A DNA stretch of 64,000 nucleotides from Paralichthys olivaceus (GCF_024713975.1 NC_091100.1:20261501-20325500), one strand, 5' to 3'. Shown: positions 13,795-26,302, counted from the stretch's first letter. Translations and numbers: made by a program. Notes: generated from the letters alone by a model not told the origin.

Positions 13795-14060
13795 GCTAAT
13801 ATTAAAGTGTAGAATTTAGCGGCATCAAGTGCTGAAGTTTCATGTTGCAGCTAAATACCCCTCACCTCACCCTCCTCTTCCAAACATGAAACAGGAAACT
13901 GTGGTAGCCTTCAGTTGTCATAAAAATTCAAAAGATGTTTAGTTTGTCCAGTCTGGCATTACTGTAAAAAACATGGCAGCCTCTGTAGAGAGGACCCGCT
14001 CCCATTAATAAAGTATTTCAATATAAAGAGCCCATTCTAGGGTAACGAAACCCACAATTC
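13795..14060 (+). repeat. Dispersed teleost repeat, copy 1 of family B
   Basis: Motifs in order: 'gctgaagtttcatgttgcagct', 'cccctcacctcaccct', 'cttcagttgtcataaaaattcaaaagatgtttagtttgtccagt', 'gagaggacccgctccc', 'cccattctagggtaacg'. Related copies lie at about 16985-17170 (opposite strand) and 59230-59490. No TSD was identified. Confidence 0.7.
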
Positions 14061-14640
14061 ACAAAGTTATAGAGGCCCAGTTCCACAGCAAAGGGATTCT
14101 TCTCTCTCACAGAAAACACTGCTCCTGAAAGACCTCGTTTTCATTCCTGGCTTTTGCTTTCCATTCAGCATACATGTAAAATGCCTGGTTACCAGATAGT
14201 TTGGTTCAAATTAATGTGGCAGAACCACGGCCACTGTTACTGTGGCTATGACAGTGTTTACAGCTGATCAGAAAGCCTCTGGGTAAGAGTTGGAACATTT
14301 CCAACACTCGCTCTGGACCAATCACAAGAAAAATAGGAACCTGTAAATGAGCACTTTAAACTGAAACATCTGTTCAGGAGACAGACAAGAGGATGTTGTT
14401 TTAACAGATTTTATCCCAAAACAAAACAGCTTTTCCCCCAAACCCACTCTGTTGAATTAACATATTAGGATTATTCAGTCTCAGCCTAACACAGTCATTG
14501 ATTCCCTCCAAGCAAAGAGCCTGAGGTCGATTTTAAAATGCTGATCAGCTCGCTGTGTATTTGAGTTGAGATGTGCAGTGGAAATAAGTCAGGGGACAAG
14601 AGAAGGAGGCATAGGGATGGAGACAGAGAGAGACAAAGGA

Positions 14641-14641
14641 C

Positions 14642-14697
<56 letters not shown>

Positions 14698-14717
14698 TGT
14701 GTGTGTGTGTGTGTGTG

Positions 14718-14751
<34 letters not shown>

Positions 14752-14768
14752 TGTGTGTGTGTGTGTGA
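14641..14768. repeat. Long (GT)n microsatellite
   Basis: About 125 bases of GT with a few GA interruptions. The His/Thr-rich minus-strand ORFs across it are translations of the repeat. Confidence 0.95.
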
Positions 14769-14934
14769 GCGGAGCAACTGAGAAAGAGACAGAGACAAGG
14801 AGACAGCTCCCAGCAGAACTCTAAAACAACAGCGTGTCTTGCTGACGGATGATACGCAGAGGCCGGCTGACCAGCCATGCGAGCAGCCCATTCCCTCCTG
14901 AACAGCCCGTCACCGAATAGGATCCCCATCAGCA

Positions 14935-15130
14935 GTGCAAGGGAGAGGAGAGGAGAGGAGAGGAAAGAGAGATGAGGGAGAGAAAAGGAGGGGAGGGGAA
15001 GGTCAGGGGAGGAGATAAAATGGTACAAGAAGAAGAGGTGAGAAGGGAGGAGATGGCACGACATATAAGGGGAAGATGTAGATTGGTGGGGGAAGAAAGA
15101 CGAGAGGGAGGGGAGGCGAGGTGAACCAGA
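14935..15130 (+). repeat. Purine-rich GGAGA/GAGGG tract
   Basis: A strongly strand-asymmetric stretch made of GGAGAGGA-type units (14942-14965 most regular) and imperfect continuations to about 15130. It is low-complexity sequence only. Confidence 0.8.
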
Positions 15131-16984
15131 GAGGAGGCTAGGGAGATTTGAAAAGGGCAGTTAGGCTGACTTCCTCAATTATTCATTTAGAAATCAATAC
15201 AAGCCCCATGCAGCAGCGAGGGAGGCAGAGGGAAGAACATGAGAGGAGGAGAAGGTGGAGGATAGAGGTGATTTTAATTTGTGATCAGTTATTTAGCTTT
15301 GGGATGTGTGTGATGTGTGTGACAGTCTTACTGTCTTAAAGCTGGCTGTGGAAAAAATGGATGTGAATGTTGTGTCCTGGAGGTCACACTGTCCTCAGTG
15401 CTGCTGCAGAGATACAAGCTGTTTCCAGACATCAACTCTGGAGAACGTCCTTTCAATTGGACCTGGACTCTATCCAGAGTTTGCCTTTCACACATGAAGA
15501 AAACAGCGGGAGATTCTCCGCTCAGACGTGTTCACATCATTGAAACATCTCTAGAGTGTTAAGATGAGGGGTGGTGCAACAGGCAGAAGCCAGGACTTAA
15601 CGTAGCTGCACAAATCATGTGTTGTTGTTTGCAGCACATCGACACTGGTGTCTACTCTTACCCTAAGGCTCTATTGACATCTTCATTGGTCTCTTCTACC
15701 TGAACGGCACAGCTTTTTCATCCTGACATATTTGTATTCATTTTCTTCTTTGCATCTGTTGTGTGTTAGAAACACCATCACCATGCCCACTCACTTATGG
15801 TGAAGAATCTCACATTGGCTTATTATTCAGAGTTTTCACTCAGGAGAAACCTCACTCAGACATTTCCATTCACACACACACATATTCACACACTCTGGAT
15901 AATGTCAGGAGATTATCTGGAGTTCAGTGCATGTCTGAAAGCAGCGAAAGAGAGTAGACAATTGATGATAAAGAGAAAACAGCATATAGGTCTGTGGAGC
16001 AGGTGCACCGGGATGAAGGAGAAGGAAACAGCTGCAAAATTAGAATAAAACTACGTCATGGATTTCTCTTCCAGACTGAGCGCTCCCTCTTGTTTTAATT
16101 CGTGTCTGTTCAGTTGTAAAGCTTCTGACTGGCACTAGAAGTAAAATGCATCTAAGTGAGGCCAAGAGTCGTCCGTATGTGATCAGATCTGCCTATTAAA
16201 CCCCCCCTGACTCATTCTCTCATCGCAGCCTCATCTCCAAGCTTTCCCTTTGTGGCCACTGGGACCCAGGGATAGATCTCTTAAATGTCATGAAGACTGA
16301 CGGCGAGTGTGTCAAAGTGTGGTGACATTACTGCCTCTACTCTCCCTCTCCCTACGTCAGGCTTGTCTGCCTCCCGCGCTGACATTTCGCCGGCCGTGTT
16401 TACGCGGAACTCACCGGCCAAAATGTCACTCCAAGATTTATAGCTGTGAACACTGACTGCTGGAGCGGAGAGAAGCTGTGTGCAACCAGGTAAAGAAAAG
16501 CATCGTACAAATGAATTTGAGCATTCATCGGCTTTCTGTCTTCTCACTTTTCTTTTCATTTTTTTTACTTTCATCTTCTCCTCTTTCCCTTGATATCCAC
16601 TGTCATCTTCTCTTTGTTGTGAAATCTTTTTTTTTCTGTTGTCCAAAAAACAGTTTCCTCTCATCTTTCAGTTTCATTTTCTTCTTTACTTCTTCACATT
16701 TCTCTTGTCACCAATTTATTTTATTATTTAATCTTAATGAGAGAAAATGTGCATTTTACGTTCTCTCTCCTCACTTGCTGTTTAAAGAATAAGGCTGCTG
16801 ATATATTTTTGTTATTACCATAAAATCCCATAAACTGTGCTCTCAGACTCAAACATTTAAACACTGTTTTACATTTTTGTGGTTTCATTTTCAAAAAAGG
16901 CTGAGAGCTGGAAATTACGGAGGATTATATTTGTATTCTAAATTGTACTAAATGTTGTTTTCTTTACTCTAGTATTTAAATACT

Positions 16985-17170
16985 TTATATTTACATTGGG
17001 AGAGGACCCTCTTTACAGTCGTCCAAAATGAACAAACTAAACACCTTTTGAGTTTTATGATAACTGAACGCTTCCACAGGTTCTCGGTCATGTTTGGGGG
17101 TGTTCAGCTGCAACATGTAACTTCACCACTAGATGTCACTTAATTCTACACACTGAACCTGTTATATTAG
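16985..17170 (-). repeat. Dispersed teleost repeat, copy 2 of family B
   Basis: Reversed relative to the copies at 13.8 and 59.2 kb: 'gagaggaccctctttacag', 'aacaaactaaacaccttttgagttttatgataactgaa', 'cagctgcaacatgtaacttcacc' are recognisable reverse complements of family B motifs. Confidence 0.6.
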
Positions 17171-18084
17171 AACTTGTTAAAGTTTACTTTCACTAATTAT
17201 ATAATATAATGTTGACCAGTAGTAGGCTGCTTTATCAGAATCCTTCACACCCAGTTCAAAGCTGAGTTCGGCCAAGATTTTAAATGATTGTCAGGTTTCA
17301 GTCGGTCATGTTAGCTGGGCGGATTTTGTTTTGTCTGTGAGAGAAAGGTAACACAAACTATCACCTACTAACACAAACAAACTATTGGGTTCAGTCAGAA
17401 AAATTTGAGTTTAGCCGCACTCTACTACAAATGGCTCAGAGGGAATAGAGGAAGAAAAGTATTGTGCAGTAACGCCAAAGTGTTATGAAACAAAGTAAAA
17501 ATATTGCGACGTAACACAACATGTATTTTTAGGCAACATTACAAGGTAATGCCAAAACGTCCCAGGTGGCTCTGTAGGAAACTGTAGTTTTCAGCAAACA
17601 TTCGACATGGTGTCAGATACTTGTATTTTTCTGCAGTCGACTCTGCTCCTAAGAGTGAGAGAGCAATGGAGCAGATTTTCAATGAGCGGGTCCCAGATCT
17701 GTTTATCTCTTTCACATGCAGTTAACAGTCAGTGAGACAGGTCAGCCACTAACATGACAATAAGTTCTCACAGTTTATTCAAATGACTCCTGTGTGTCCT
17801 GAAATCTGGATCTTTATGTGGTTTTTACTGTGGCAGAGGAGGGTTAAATAAAAATAGTGACATTCAACAAATAAGCTACTTTCCTTGACTTGGGATTCTT
17901 CAGTGCTTGCAGTGAAATTTCTACTGATATATATCTTCATATATAATCCTGGTGTGACCATACATTTATTCTTGAAATTCATTTTTTAGTCTTCTAAAAA
18001 CTTTTTAACTTATTCCTTATTTTTCAGCTTCTCTTCTTTTCTCTTGAAAACTTGAGAACAAAGGTCGGACAATGGCAATGTTAA

Positions 18085-18420
18085 ATATTTTCTCCTTTAT
18101 GGCTTGGAATGCTGGCTCATAGTAAAAGGCGACATAACCAAGATCAATGCCTTTCACAATGAATGCCTCATGGAAATATGTAGCATCTCCTGGCTTAAAA
18201 AGATCTCAAATGAAAAAAAAGACTAAGAGCCAGAGATCAGATGTCTTCAGAATGGACGAGAACCACATAACAAAGACAGCCCTAAGAGAGACACCATCTA
18301 GAAAAAACACGATCAGACCGAAACAACATGGCAGCGAACTGTGGCAGCTGAGCTGAAAGCGATGGGTAGAGGCCTAACAGTCTAGGACAGGCTCAGACGG
18401 GCAGATCATCAATGACTTCA
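18085..18420 (+). pseudogene. Decayed LINE ORF2 fragment, C-terminal part of reverse transcriptase
   Basis: The frame from 18092 reads LLYGLECW, then ..ITKINAFHNECLMEIC..., then SWLKKISNE before a stop at 18224-18226. This matches the post-RT region of non-LTR retrotransposons (the LLYGSE-W, F-N-CLR-I, W--KISN pattern). Further on, in shifted frames, RETPSRKN.IRPKQ and TWQRTVAAELKAMG correspond to the conserved basic GRPK-TWRRTVE-ELK stretch of the same proteins. Frameshifts and stops show that it is dead. The clade (RTE-like versus others) cannot be settled from this piece. Confidence 0.8.
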
Positions 18421-19954
18421 AGAGACCACGAAGACTTAGATAAGACTCTCTTCTCTTCTCTTAAAAAACTTTCACTTATAAATCACCAACACCATTCTCC
18501 TGGCCATTTGAAATGGTCTCACTTTGAGTAATGAAAGTGAATTTGTGACAACAGCAAATCTGATATCACAGTTTCTCATGGGCCTGATTTATTCTCTGGG
18601 GAGAAACAAGAACTATACGACAGAAAAACCTAAAACTCACACTTTCTCACACACGCACATAATTTTTCTCCTCTTTTAACATTCCTGGTTAGAAAAATGA
18701 GCAGTCAGAGGGGAAAATGTGACCGAATGCAGGAAAGGTTGCGAAACCTTTCCGGTGGTCGCGGATATGTACCACATAACAAGTCACGTCTCAAGGGCAT
18801 TGTTCTTTCCCTCCTTTATGGGCTCCATGAAAAACGTCCTCTCTGCCCCGCCGTGCCCCGGCATGTCGTGTGTGACCCATATAAGAGTTAAGAGGAACAA
18901 CAGCCGCAGCCTATGTGCTTACTGTTTGAACACACATCATATGTCATGACACACTGAGTGTCATCATGGCGAAGTGGGGACATCAACTTCGTCTCTGGGA
19001 GCAGCTCGGCAGTATAATGTGTGGGATGCATCATTCCTCAGCCGCTGCGCCAACCTCCAACCAGAACAATCTCTCAGTGTGAGGAGGTGATCTGTCATGC
19101 TGGCAAGGCGGTGCACCGAGTCCCACTAAAATGAACAGTGACTTATTTCTTTATGTAATTGACTAAATCTCAGTGATGCCATGTGTGACTGTTTGCTCTG
19201 GGTATGTAACAGCACTTGGAATATCAGTGAAACAGCCACCTTTCAGCAACTATGAATCAACCTGGATGTCAGTTGGATGAAAGTGAATGTTTGATGTTAT
19301 ACAACTGACTCTGGAAAGGTTTTATGAGTCCATGAGGGCCAAATCAGTTTTTAACACATAATCCTCTAATAGCAGAAGCAGAAAACGATTACAACAACTG
19401 GAAGGACCTGGTTTTCAGCTGAGTTCTTTGAGGCGTTCTGTAAAATGAAAACTGTTTATCTGCTTTTCCTCTAAATCTGCTGCACCTCTGCTGGCTGTGG
19501 TTTTTGCACCTGTTACCACACCCAGTCGTGATGTCACAGCGTACAGACCACACCCTACAATACACTCCATCACTTTTTTAGTTGCTATTAAATATTTATC
19601 AAACCAAAATATACACTGTATGAAGCTTTATCGAGTAGTAAACACTGGATCCCTTTCAACCTGCTACAACAGTGAAATGTGTTTGTTAGATAAAACATTC
19701 TTCTGCCGAAGTTGCTGTAATTTTTTTTTATTTTTTGTTTTTAATTTTGAATGGTGGATATTCCTCATGATCTCCAAACCACCCAAACCTGAGGAGCTGC
19801 TGCTGCTGTAACAAATAGAGCACACTCAGTTCAGAAGTTTTCATATTTGAAAAGTTTTCTCAATGAATATTAAAGATAAAGTGCTGGTTTTTTACAATTT
19901 CATCATCTTTTCAACTGATCTACTGTTGGAATTTACTGATACAGAGGCTAAACA

Positions 19955-20440
19955 TCAGCTATGTCAGAGTTCTATTTATTGACTTTAGTACAGCTTTTAA
20001 TACAATTAAGAAACATATCACACAGGCATCTGGATCAAGGGTTGGACAGTGGTTTTATTTTTTCGATGAGATTGCCTCACTCCTCACAAAGTGTGTCAGA
20101 ATTGACTATTTTAAACACAAGCACACCCTAAAGTACCATTCTGTTACCTTTATTATTTCCAGTATGCACCAATGAATTCAGAACCAACACTCAAAATTGA
20201 GTTTATTTAAATACGTGAACAATATGGCTCTAGTCAATCTCTTACATGAAGGGTTCAGTGCAGGAGTAAGTCTTTACTTTATTCATATAACATCTCTAAC
20301 GCTCTGGAGATAATTATCTAAAAAAACTAAAGAAATGGTTATATCCAGTTAACACTACATCTCACTGTCAACCTCTGACACCCTGTTGAAAAGGTCAGAT
20401 GTTTTAAATACTAGACACTTGAATTTGACTGACTGTGTTT
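19955..20440 (+). pseudogene. Decayed LINE reverse transcriptase domain fragment
   Basis: The frame at 19960 reads YVRVLFIDFSTAFNTIKK, the RT motif with the first catalytic Asp (LFIDFSSAFNT in intact elements). Downstream, in broken frames, come ILNTSTP...LLPLLFPVCTNEF (equivalent of NTGAPQGCVLSPLLF-LYTN), then NNMALV (the degenerate position of FADDMALV, where the catalytic DD is lost to NN) and TKEMVI. Multiple stops (for example TAA/TGA inside the NTGAPQG equivalent) make it non-functional. It looks like a Rex1/L2/Jockey-type teleost LINE. Confidence 0.82.
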
Positions 20441-23400
20441 TTAAGTGGCTATGCAGACGTTATATCAACTAATCTACTCACGTGAGAAGGATTTGAATGC
20501 ATTAAGATTGAGTATTGTTTAGTTTGTTGTATTGTGACTTTTATTCAATACAATCATATGAGTACTTTCACTTCTACAGTTTAGTCAGTTTATCAGGGAT
20601 ACATTTTCAGTGTCCCAAGGTGATGATAAGAGTGGGTTGTATTAATCCTGTAAAGCCAGACTGTTTAAACTTTATCTACCTCACAGTATTTCTTATTTTT
20701 CTTGTAAGCTGTTTTAGCAGGTCATCTCTTGACCCTGCTGCACCAACAACACAGCTCAGTGCAGAAACCTTGTAAGACAGACAAACATCCTATCCACATC
20801 CGGCCCTGTGAGGTTTCTGCTCCCTCCTGACTTCCCTCCCCGCAGCCTGGCTCTACCGGTGTTTAAGTCCTGCCTGATCTCCAGACGCACAGGCCCAGTC
20901 AGTGGTGATGAATGTGGAACAGGGCCCAGCCCAGGCTCCTGCCATTACCCTGTGACAATTTATTACCCTTTATCTGTGGGCACAATTAACCCCGGCCCAG
21001 GAAATAGGGACTTATCAGTCCTTCATTACCAGGACCTGCCCATGTCCCCATCCCTCTCTGTCACCTGGCAGACACACACACACACGAACACACACATATT
21101 TTGACTTCTATCTTTGTGAGGACACTCATTGACATTGTGCATTCCTGAGCCCTCACCTTAATACCTAATTCTAACCTGAACCCTAAAACCAAGACATCTC
21201 AACAAATCTAGTCTAAAATGTCCTCACAGATTCTTTTTCTATTATTATTTCCATTTCTTACTACATTTTCCTTTGTGCTTCTACTTCCTTGCGTTGTTTT
21301 GTCAATTATAAATGTTATCTTATCTTATCTTCCCCACATATAGCATCATCAAGACATTTAAAGACACCCACCTCTAATTGCAAGTATGGTCAAATCTTAG
21401 TGTTTGAATTTAGAGGTTTTATAATTGCAAAACTTTCACAGAGCATAGGGAATCTATTTTTAAATGTGTGACATGATTCCAATGTAAATTATTCACTCAC
21501 AAAGTGACACCCATTGAAATGAAAATGTGCCATCTGCTCTGGTATCCAGTTCTTAAAGTACATCCTGACGGTTGGGTGACTGATACAGGGTGACTTTTAA
21601 TAGAATAAAATAAAAGATCCTCTTTTTATCCCAGCCCTACCCTTCCTAAAACCAGTAAAAAGAGCAAAAGCACAAATAGACCAATCCCTCATATGACATA
21701 ATGAAAACAGTTCAAACTAAAAAATGTTCATGTAGGAAGCCATCGCCCATTGAGAGACGCCAATTGAAAACATATTAAATGCAAGCTTCATCACAATAAT
21801 ACAATAATGAGAAATCTTTATTCTATGCAGTCTCCTACCCCAGTGTCCACTATCAGTGTATTGCTCTCAGCTCTTCAAGGCACTAACATAATCTGTAGGA
21901 GTAGCTTTGTGTGCATAATAGGACTAATCTGTCAACATTATCCAAGCATGTCTGGGGTATATCCTCCTGGTGTGCATCCAGTCTTCACACAAAAGCCCAC
22001 TATGTACCCCACAGGCCAGGTTGCTATTCAGGCTGATTCAAAGCTAATCAGTGCCAGCCTATGAGCAATCGTCGCTGGCACCAACAACTGGCGACTGCTG
22101 ACATTTTAGGCTGCACCGATCGCACTGCAAAATGGAGGAGCGGCACACAGAGCTACGGTCAATCAGGTCTGAGGTGAGCCAGCTCTCCTGCAGCTAGGGC
22201 CCTGTCCAGGCTTCTCTGGAGGCACCAGGTCTCTGCAGTCACATAAACTGCTGCTTGTAAATATTATATAAGAGCGTGGAGTTGACTAATGAATGCAGGC
22301 CCTGTCCTGTTGGCCAGGAGCAGGAGGAACGATGACAGCCAGGCTTAACAGCACAGACATTTAGGAGAGCTGTTATGTATTTGTATGTGTGTGTGGGTGT
22401 GAGTTTGGGAAGTGTTTTTTATTTCGCAGCCTTGCAGGCTTATAAAGTCAGCAAAACTAACTTTATGCGTTATATAAACAAGATTTTTTTAAATCCATCT
22501 GCCCTTTGCTCTTAGTCTTTTATTCATTTGACATCAGCCAAAAAATGTCTCGCAATCCATCTTGAAAACGAACAGCTCTTCCTCCTATAGAAGACACCCC
22601 TTAGTGTGTGTACATGTGTGTATTTGTCGACATACAGTACATTACAGTCGCAGACAATATCTGAACTGTTAAGCTTGGGGGTTGGGGGGGGCGCTGAATG
22701 AAAAGCCGGGGCCCGTGTGGGAGCTGTCTCCAGAGATGCAGTCGCTGGAAGCAAAGAAGAACCAGGGAAGCCAAGACTCCTGCTGCGAACTGATAACAAC
22801 ATAGACAAATAGTCCCAGTTATACATCCCTCTTACCTTTCTCTCTGCATCATGGATTCAACTGTATGGTGTTTATGAAATGATTGAATTAGAGGACACAT
22901 ATTTCAAACTGTGCAGAGTCTTCACGTGATAAAACGTGTGTACCTGTAGCCTGAACAGATTTCTGGCCTTGAAAGAATCTCTCAGATGAAGAGTATTACC
23001 TCCTCCTCCTCCTCCTCTCTGTGGGCTGCAGACAGAGACAGACAAGAATCTAAGAGAGCAGGCAGGCAGTCATTTTGGATAAAAAGATAAATTCAGCGAG
23101 GAGCACATTCAAGCCCAAAAGGACCTGCAGCAGCAGCTTGTTATTCTAACACAGATGTTTCCTCAAAGATGCAGTTTTGCGAGATGTTAAGTTCAGGAAA
23201 AACATCTCAAATGTCATTGTGAAATGAGCGTGATCGACACACGGTGCTCCTCCGTGGAAACAGCCTTCTTAGTAGAACACTATTCCCATCGACGGAGCTT
23301 TGAAAATCTGTGACTTGACAAATACAAAAGCAGCATCTTACAGCTCATAACTCTTTCTCCCAGAGGCGCCACCGCTAAAACTGCAACAGCTTGTGTGTTG

Positions 23401-23689
23401 CCTGGTTCTCTTGCGAGGAGATGGGAAGGTAGCAGGCATCAAGGCGCGCTGGAGGCACCGTGCCCGAACAAACGTCCACTGGCAGGCGGCGCTTTCTTTA
23501 CAACCTACAAACTGCATCTTTAAGCAAAGATTAGTTTAAGGATTACAGGGCTGGATACTTTTAGCTCCTTGAGAGTGCTCAATCTCTTTCCTCTGAGAGT
23601 CTTCCTCCCTCCCGTTTCACTCATCCTTTATACTCATTAAACAGAATGGAGATGTGTGATAGAGCAGGATGTGAGTGAGGGAGAGAGAG

Positions 23690-23905
23690 AGAGGGTGACA
23701 GAGAGAGAATTAGATTCTCTGACACCCTGCTAATTGAGCGATCTCCTTTGTGCCCGGCCCAGCCTGCCAAGTTTTAATTAGCAACTAATCAAATCAATAT
23801 GGAGGCTGCCAAGCGGAGAGCAAGGCACCTAGATTGTGGGATGGCTGCCTGGTTCACAGCCGCCTCTGCCCTTTTGCACCTGGACGTGGTTTTTCATGGC
23901 TGTAA
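23690..23905. promoter_or_regulatory. Candidate conserved non-coding element
   Basis: Unique-looking sequence with homeodomain-type cores (gctaattgag, ttttaattagcaactaatcaaatcaat) followed by a GC-richer segment (tgcctggttcacagccgcctctgcccttttgcacctgg). There is no open frame of note and no repeat signature. The call rests only on composition and motif clustering, and conservation was not tested. Confidence 0.25.
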
Positions 23906-24759
23906 GTGATGAGGGCCAGTAGTGCCAATGGTGGCAAGATCTTTTTTTAGTGAGCGAAGGATGGAGCGATTGTGAGACAGGTAATGATATCTGGCATCAC
24001 CCAGTGGCCTAAACAGAGGGAAAACCTGTGACCTGACAAAGGCTGTCTCTTAAAATGTGTATTTGCATGAGAGGAATCTGTGCAGTCAAAGTGATTTTTT
24101 ATTTTTATACATAGCAGCTGTGTCCACCTGCTAACATCCACCTGTGAGCGTAAACACCAAGAGTATCCATCTACTACTCTATCTGTGTGACTCATATATC
24201 TTGAGAACCCTCCATCATATCAGCTTCCCACCGGGGCATGTGTATTATTAAGGGTCCAAAGAAGTGCAGTTTCGGATTAGGTCCGATTTGGACAAACAGT
24301 ACATTCATATAAATAACATTTGAATAAAGGGTGACCTGCGCTCTGTAGCAGCAGGGGTCAGGACGCATCAACATAAGTGATATTGTCGATCTCGACAACA
24401 GTGTGTTCACCACAACTGCAAAAACAGCTGATTCTACAGTTTGGGGTTCTGCGTATTGAATCGAGCTTCACTGAACTTTGAATAAACAAGTGAACAGTTC
24501 TTTGTGCAGCAGCTGTGGTGAGGCTTTAGGATTCTGCAGACCGAGTCCTGAAGTTGGACTTTACTTGACATTGTCAGGATGAAAGATGCAACCGGCATCA
24601 CCACAGACCAGGTAAACAGCCCATTCCAAACAGACACGTTTAGAGCAGGCACTGCACTTGTTCTCATAAGAATGATGTGTCAGTGAGGAGGGTGCAAAGA
24701 TGCACATCTTCTTCTGGATTCACACACTTTTTGCAAATAAATGATTTTTACTTGAATTG

Positions 24760-24781
24760 ATGACACACACACACACACACC
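24760..24781. repeat. (CA)n microsatellite
   Basis: A pure AC run of about 20 bases. Confidence 0.93.
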
Positions 24782-25501
24782 TTTCGTCATCCCACCGACA
24801 CACCTACCCTCCAGCATCCCCTTGAATCGTGTTAATTACAGAGAAATCTGATGTGATGTGTTTTGCCATCTTCACAGGCACCCACATACACTGGAGATGA
24901 AAGGCTGAGCCACTTCTGCTCTCTCATCTGCCTCAAGAATCTGTCAACACATCCTGACCTCCCCTGGAGGCGTCCAGCTGAGCCTGACGTCTTCCAGAGC
25001 CCGAGGGCCCCCCGACTCCTACAGCTGCTACGTCTCTCTCTCTCTGACAAACACACACAAATACATGAACACTCAAACGCACATTCAATTAAATAAGTAC
25101 ACACACATAAAAGCACAAACATTCACATTCGCCCCAGAACATTAATATCCTTTCTTTTCCAGTCATGTGCACATGTCACACAGGCCCCCGGACCATCAGT
25201 GTTCTTCAAACCCTAAAAGTCAAAGTGTTCATCTGCATTTCTGGCCTCTGATGGATACGTGTCTTTTACCAGGATGATGTAATCGGGAGGTGTCATTTTT
25301 TTACAAAGCATTAAGTGTTGACTGGGGTGTTGCAACAGGTTACACAAAGCAAGACATTGCCTGGGGTCGTAAACTGAGGGGTGGCCTCAGGCAATGACAT
25401 TTTTGAGAGAACCCCCTTAAATTCTATGATTGGCTAAGTTCAGGAGACAGCAATGATACCATGATTAGAAACCCCCCAACAACAAGGCCCAATGCCACTA
25501 A

Positions 25502-26299
25502 GGGCCTGATCTTCTAGAGGTCTGCACTTGTAAAAACGTGTGCAAACTTGATTTCACCCACAGAAAAACATGCAAGCTGATCCACCAACGGTGCACACTA
25601 AATGGATTGCCTGCAGAATAACACGCTGTTCATTTAGTACATTTGTCTTCATGAATATCAGGCGTTTCTACCTGAGTGTGAGATGCAAGAGTAGATGCAA
25701 AAACTTAAATTTTGCACACGCATTGTGATTTACAAAGCCTGAAAAAAATTGCGCTGATTGCGACTGCGTCTATATTTAATAAAGTTAGGTGCTAATCGGC
25801 ACAGCGTTGCGCACAGATGGCTGCAGTTATTGTGGTGAGGAGGAGACGGCATGGAAGAAGATGGAGAGAACAGTTTTTTTCAGAAAGTGAACTACACCTG
25901 CTGCTCAATATTTTTTCAGCTATTTTTTCTTTTGTTCTTCTTTTTCTTATGTCCTGCCATCTTCTCTTAATTTCATTTGTTATTCCTTTTGTTTTACCCA
26001 CAACATTCACTTTCTCGCAGATACTCTCCCATATCACGTTACTTTGAGTTATATTAATATTTCTTTGCTGTGACTCAACTGCATGTTTGTTTGCCTCTTC
26101 ACTAACACCGCCAATTCCATGGCATTTAATTTCGCGTTGCGCTTGCTCTGCTCTCCGTAATGCTGCATGATGGAAACCAGTATCACTTTTAATTATTTTT
26201 AGTAGATCACACGCAAAACGCCCACCAACCAAACGTGCAATATGTTAACATGCACACGCATTTAGTACCCTTTGTTTGGGATCTTAGTAGATCAGGCTC
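25502..26299. mobile_element. Harbinger-type DNA transposon remnant with TIRs
   Basis: The ends GGGCCTGATCTTCTAGA (left) and GAGCCTGATCTACTAAGA (reverse complement of the right end) form imperfect terminal inverted repeats. The flanking trinucleotides TAA (25499-25501) and TAG (26300-26302) are consistent with a mutated 3-bp TWA target duplication, typical of PIF/Harbinger. The 798-bp interior carries a Myb/SANT-like ORF on the - strand (listed separately). On the + strand at about 25817 there is a short arginine-rich start (MAAVIVVRRRRH) that could be the head of the second gene. No transposase DDE core is present, so it is non-autonomous. Confidence 0.7.
25792..26232 (-). pseudogene. Myb/SANT-like protein fragment of a Harbinger element
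   Basis: The open frame is 146 codons. The recognisable part is residues about 66-105: VIWESICEKVNVVG, then IKRRWQDIRKRRTKEKI. This is the WE-I---VN-VG plus (I/V)K-(K/R)W-D-(K/R) pattern of the Myb-like DNA-binding proteins that accompany Harbinger transposases (and of NAIF1-type domesticated relatives). The usual N-terminal helix (F-E-E---L) is absent from the frame, and the sequence downstream of residue 105 looks like random read-through. The element is short and the protein truncated, so it is probably a dead copy; expression is unknown. Confidence 0.6.
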
Positions 26300-26302
26300 T
26301 AG

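Larger units (their letters stand above)
7376..18084. other. Gene-poor spacer, part 1
   Basis: No exon, ORF or RNA gene is supported. What can be named is listed separately: copies of dispersed teleost repeats, a MITE-like element, a degenerate tandem repeat, GT/CA microsatellites and a purine-rich tract. The stretch at about 12.5-13.1 kb is open on both strands but shows no domain, splice context or codon pattern that I recognise. Confidence 0.7.
18421..25501. other. Gene-poor spacer, part 2
   Basis: Besides the LINE remnant at 20 kb it contains a CA run (about 21071-21096), TTATC tandem units (about 21316-21330), a TCC run (about 23000-23015) and unremarkable sequence. Two blocks (about 20800-21060 and 23690-23900) are less AT-rich, not repetitive by eye and motif-rich, and are treated as possible regulatory elements. 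No exon is supported. Confidence 0.6.

Noticed and set aside
14495..15064. 189-codon minus-strand ORF with long His-Thr run
   Set aside because: Produced by the GT repeat and the adjacent purine tract read on the other strand.
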